Assembly: GCA_016793585.1 (NCBI GenBank)
Contig: JAEUJR010000252.1
Coordinates: 1 to 8,379, forward strand
DNA length: 8,379 nucleotides
Direction of reading: 5' to 3'
Origin: Archangium sp.
GTDB taxonomy: Bacteria; Myxococcota; Myxococcia; Myxococcales; Myxococcaceae
Of this stretch, positions 6,884 to 8,379 are shown one piece after another; position 1 is the stretch's first letter; every line of letters begins with the position of its first letter. Below the pieces are notes generated by a model, which was not told the origin of the DNA, made no database searches, and saw only the letters and a list, made by a program, of their open reading frames with translations. The position numbers and the translations under genes are program-made.

Positions 6884-6968
6884 CGTGAAGTGATGTTAAC
6901 GACCGCCTGCGCTCGTTGCGACGACGATCGCGGCTCACTACATCGCGCACGAACGGAGACGAAACGAC
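6884..6968. promoter_or_regulatory. Divergent promoter region between ATPase and dehydrogenase genes
   Basis: The 85 bases separate two divergent genes and must drive both. Rightward candidate: -35 TTGCGA (6916-6921), 17-base spacer, -10 TACATC (6939-6944), then GGAG at 6955-6958 before the dehydrogenase ATG. Leftward candidate: the same six bases read on the minus strand (TCGCAA) as a weak -35, 17-base spacer, and -10 TAACAT (6898-6893), ending nine bases before the ATPase ATG, which would give a leaderless or nearly leaderless mRNA and explain the missing Shine-Dalgarno. Both hexamer pairs are poor to moderate matches, so only the existence of a divergent promoter is reasonably safe. Confidence 0.35.
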
Positions 6969-7823
6969 ATGGGCACGATGACGGGCAAACGGGTGCTGGT
7001 GACGGGCGCGACGGGCGGCATTGGCTACGAGACGGCGAAGGCCATCGCGAAGGAGGGCGCCGAGCTGATCATCGTCGGCCGCAACGCCGAGAAGACCAAG
7101 ACGGTCACCGAGCAGCTGAAGGCCGCCTCGGGCAACCAGAACATCTCGTTCCTGCTCGCCGACCTGTCGTCGATGGCCGCCGTGCGCAAGCTCGCCGCCG
7201 AGTTCCTCGCGAAGTACGACCGGCTCGACGTGCTCGTGAACAACGCGGGCGGCGTGAACATGACGCACGAGAAGACGGTCGACGGCTTCGAGCTCACCTT
7301 CGCCGCGAACCACTTGTCCTACTTCCTCCTCACGAACCTGCTGGTGCCGGCGCTCGAGAAGGCGGCGCCGTCGCGAGTGGTGTGCGTCGCCAGCGAGGCC
7401 CACCGCGGCGCGACGATCGACTTCGGCGATCTGATGACCGAGCCGTACTCGTCGTTCAAGGCGTACGGCCGGTCGAAGCTGGCGAACATTCTCTTCGGCC
7501 GTGAGCTCGCCAAGCGCCTCGAGAAGAAGCGCATCACGGTGAACTCGCTTCACCCCGGCGTGGTGAGCACGAACTTCTTCGCGGGCAAGCCCGGCATCTA
7601 TGGCGTCATCGGCAAGGTCGCCGGCGTGTTCATGATCTCGCCCGAGAAGGGCGCGAAGACGAGCATCTACCTGGCGACGTCGCCCGAGGTCGAAGGCGTG
7701 ACGGGCAAGTACTTCGACAAGTGCAAACCGAAGATCCCCAACAAGCAGGCGCAGGACGACTCGGCGGCGCAGCGCTTGTGGGTCGAGAGCGAGAAGCTCA
7801 CCGGGTTCACGGCGACGTTCTGA
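6969..7823 (+). CDS. Short-chain dehydrogenase/reductase, retinol-dehydrogenase-like
   Basis: A protein of 284 residues with a classical SDR Rossmann fold: cofactor motif TGATGGIG (12-19), D65 after beta-strand 3, NNAG (91-94), and the catalytic tetrad N114, S142, Y166 and K170 (YGRSK). Arg38 at the end of beta-strand 2 (VGRN) points to NADPH rather than NADH. The sequence follows the RDH11-14/WWOX-like pattern closely: VDGFELTFAANHLSYFLLTNLL, SKLANILFGRELAKRL, VNSLHPGVVSTNFF. These enzymes reduce or oxidise retinoid, steroid or other lipophilic alcohols and carbonyls; the bacterial substrate is unknown. The ATG at 6969 has GGAG ten bases upstream; M4 (ATG at 6978) is a possible alternative start. 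No signal peptide or membrane anchor is seen. The stop codon abuts the stop of the second ATPase gene. It interrupts what would otherwise be an adjacent ATPase pair. Confidence 0.95.
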   Translation: MGTMTGKRVLVTGATGGIGYETAKAIAKEGAELIIVGRNAEKTKTVTEQLKAASGNQNISFLLADLSSMAAVRKLAAEFLAKYDRLDVLVNNAGGVNMTHEKTVDGFELTFAANHLSYFLLTNLLVPALEKAAPSRVVCVASEAHRGATIDFGDLMTEPYSSFKAYGRSKLANILFGRELAKRLEKKRITVNSLHPGVVSTNFFAGKPGIYGVIGKVAGVFMISPEKGAKTSIYLATSPEVEGVTGKYFDKCKPKIPNKQAQDDSAAQRLWVESEKLTGFTATF

Positions 7824-7826
7824 TCA
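7821..7826. other. Palindromic TGATCA forming two back-to-back stop codons
   Basis: TGA at 7821-7823 ends the dehydrogenase on the plus strand, and TCA at 7824-7826 is the TGA stop of the second ATPase on the minus strand. There is no base between the two genes and no hairpin terminator, so each transcript must run into the other gene's 3' end. Confidence 0.95.
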
Positions 7827-8379
7827 CAGCGCGGGCAGCACGTTCAACGTCGCCTGACTGCCGTTGCCCTCGACCTCGCCCAGCACGACGTATTCGGCCG
7901 AGGCGCGCTCCTTCAAGAAGTGGAGCGCCGCTTCGGCCCGCTCGATGCGCTTGAGCTCGCGCGTTCCCAGGACTGTCGTCGTGGCGTTGCCCAGCATCGT
8001 GTTCAACGCGGCCCGCTCGTCCTTCGAGAAGGGATCTTTCGGCACCCGGTTCACCACGATCGCGGTGACGGGCAGGCGGTGGCTGGTGAGGCCGGTCTGC
8101 AGCTCCATCGCCTCGGTCACTGGCAGCGTCTCGGGCAGCGTCACGATCATCGTGCCGGTGATGCGCGGGTCGGTGAGCACGGCCAGCCCTTCTTCCGCCA
8201 CGCGGCGAATGGGCCCACCGGGGATGATGCGAATGAGGAACTCGGGAATCTGCGCGAGCGCGAGCGCGTGGCCGGTCGCCGGAGAGTCGAGCAGCACGAT
8301 CTCGTACGCGTGCCCGCCCGCCGGGTTCTCGCGCTTCATGAGATCGAGCATTCGGTACATCACGCCCATGTCGCTGAAG
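7824..8379 (-). CDS. Second ArsA/GET3-like ATPase, C-terminal part (5' end cut by window)
   Basis: The frame is open to the window edge: three codons (F-S-D) precede the internal ATG at 8369, which is therefore not the real start. About 184 residues are visible. The first recognisable element is a Walker B/switch II segment, YEIVLLDSPATGHALALAQ, where the Asp of LLDSPATGH (codon 8286-8288) corresponds to the DTAPTGHT motif of ArsA/GET3. A helical region with the IIPGGPIRRVAEEG stretch follows, then a strand AIVVNRVPKD matching the nucleotide-base-binding segment of the family. The P-loop and switch I must lie beyond the window. No cysteine is visible, so an ArsA-type metalloid site is unlikely. 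Switch II is more ArsA-like (PATGHAL) than in the neighbouring paralogue (PPARNAL), so the two are different subfamilies and may form a heteromeric pair. It converges with the dehydrogenase gene. Confidence 0.85.
   Translation of the reverse strand, partial: FSDMGVMYRMLDLMKRENPAGGHAYEIVLLDSPATGHALALAQIPEFLIRIIPGGPIRRVAEEGLAVLTDPRITGTMIVTLPETLPVTEAMELQTGLTSHRLPVTAIVVNRVPKDPFSKDERAALNTMLGNATTTVLGTRELKRIERAEAALHFLKERASAEYVVLGEVEGNGSQATLNVLPAL

Overview
The window is GC-rich, almost fully coding DNA with short or absent spacers. Its style (lipoproteins with Gly/Ala/Ser linkers, an ArsA/GET3-like ATPase, a ScfR-type regulator, a single-domain FKBP) best fits a myxobacterium or another Myxococcota. 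That assignment is an inference from gene style, because no rRNA or other phylogenetic marker is present. Eight protein-coding genes can be supported, two of them cut by the window edges. I found no RNA gene, mobile element, CRISPR array or origin, and no gene-free stretch longer than about 90 bases.

Layout. Positions 1-781 (+) hold the C-terminal part of an unrecognised protein. It converges, six bases away, on a long minus-strand gene run from 6883 down to 788. In transcription order this run encodes: a soluble ArsA/GET3-like ATPase; an FKBP-type prolyl isomerase; an XRE/ScfR-family regulator; a small Cys-containing lipoprotein; a chitobiase-C-like, Ig-like lipoprotein; and a lipoprotein with a 7-bladed lactonase propeller on a Gly-Ala-Ser linker. 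Spacers are 80, 9, 3, 25 and 12 bases, so at least the last five genes look like one operon. An 85-base divergent region (6884-6968) separates the ATPase from a plus-strand short-chain dehydrogenase of the retinol-dehydrogenase-like type (6969-7823). That gene ends back to back, with no base between stop codons, against the C-terminal half of a second ArsA/GET3-like ATPase on the minus strand (7824 to the window end).

How it may fit together. Two ArsA/GET3-like ATPases so close together recall the adjacent paralogue pair known in Actinobacteria (Rv3679/Rv3680 of M. tuberculosis). The complete one has a phenylalanine-rich region where GET3 binds hydrophobic clients, lacks ArsA metal-binding cysteines, and sits next to an FKBP. 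A cytoplasmic chaperone or targeting role is therefore more plausible than arsenite export. The downstream genes pair a probable acyl-CoA or redox-sensing regulator with three predicted cell-envelope lipoproteins. No evidence here proves that the two halves of the run act together. The most interesting items are the ATPase pair with non-canonical P-loop and FKBP neighbour, the lipid-anchored lactonase, and the unusual three-repeat lipoprotein.
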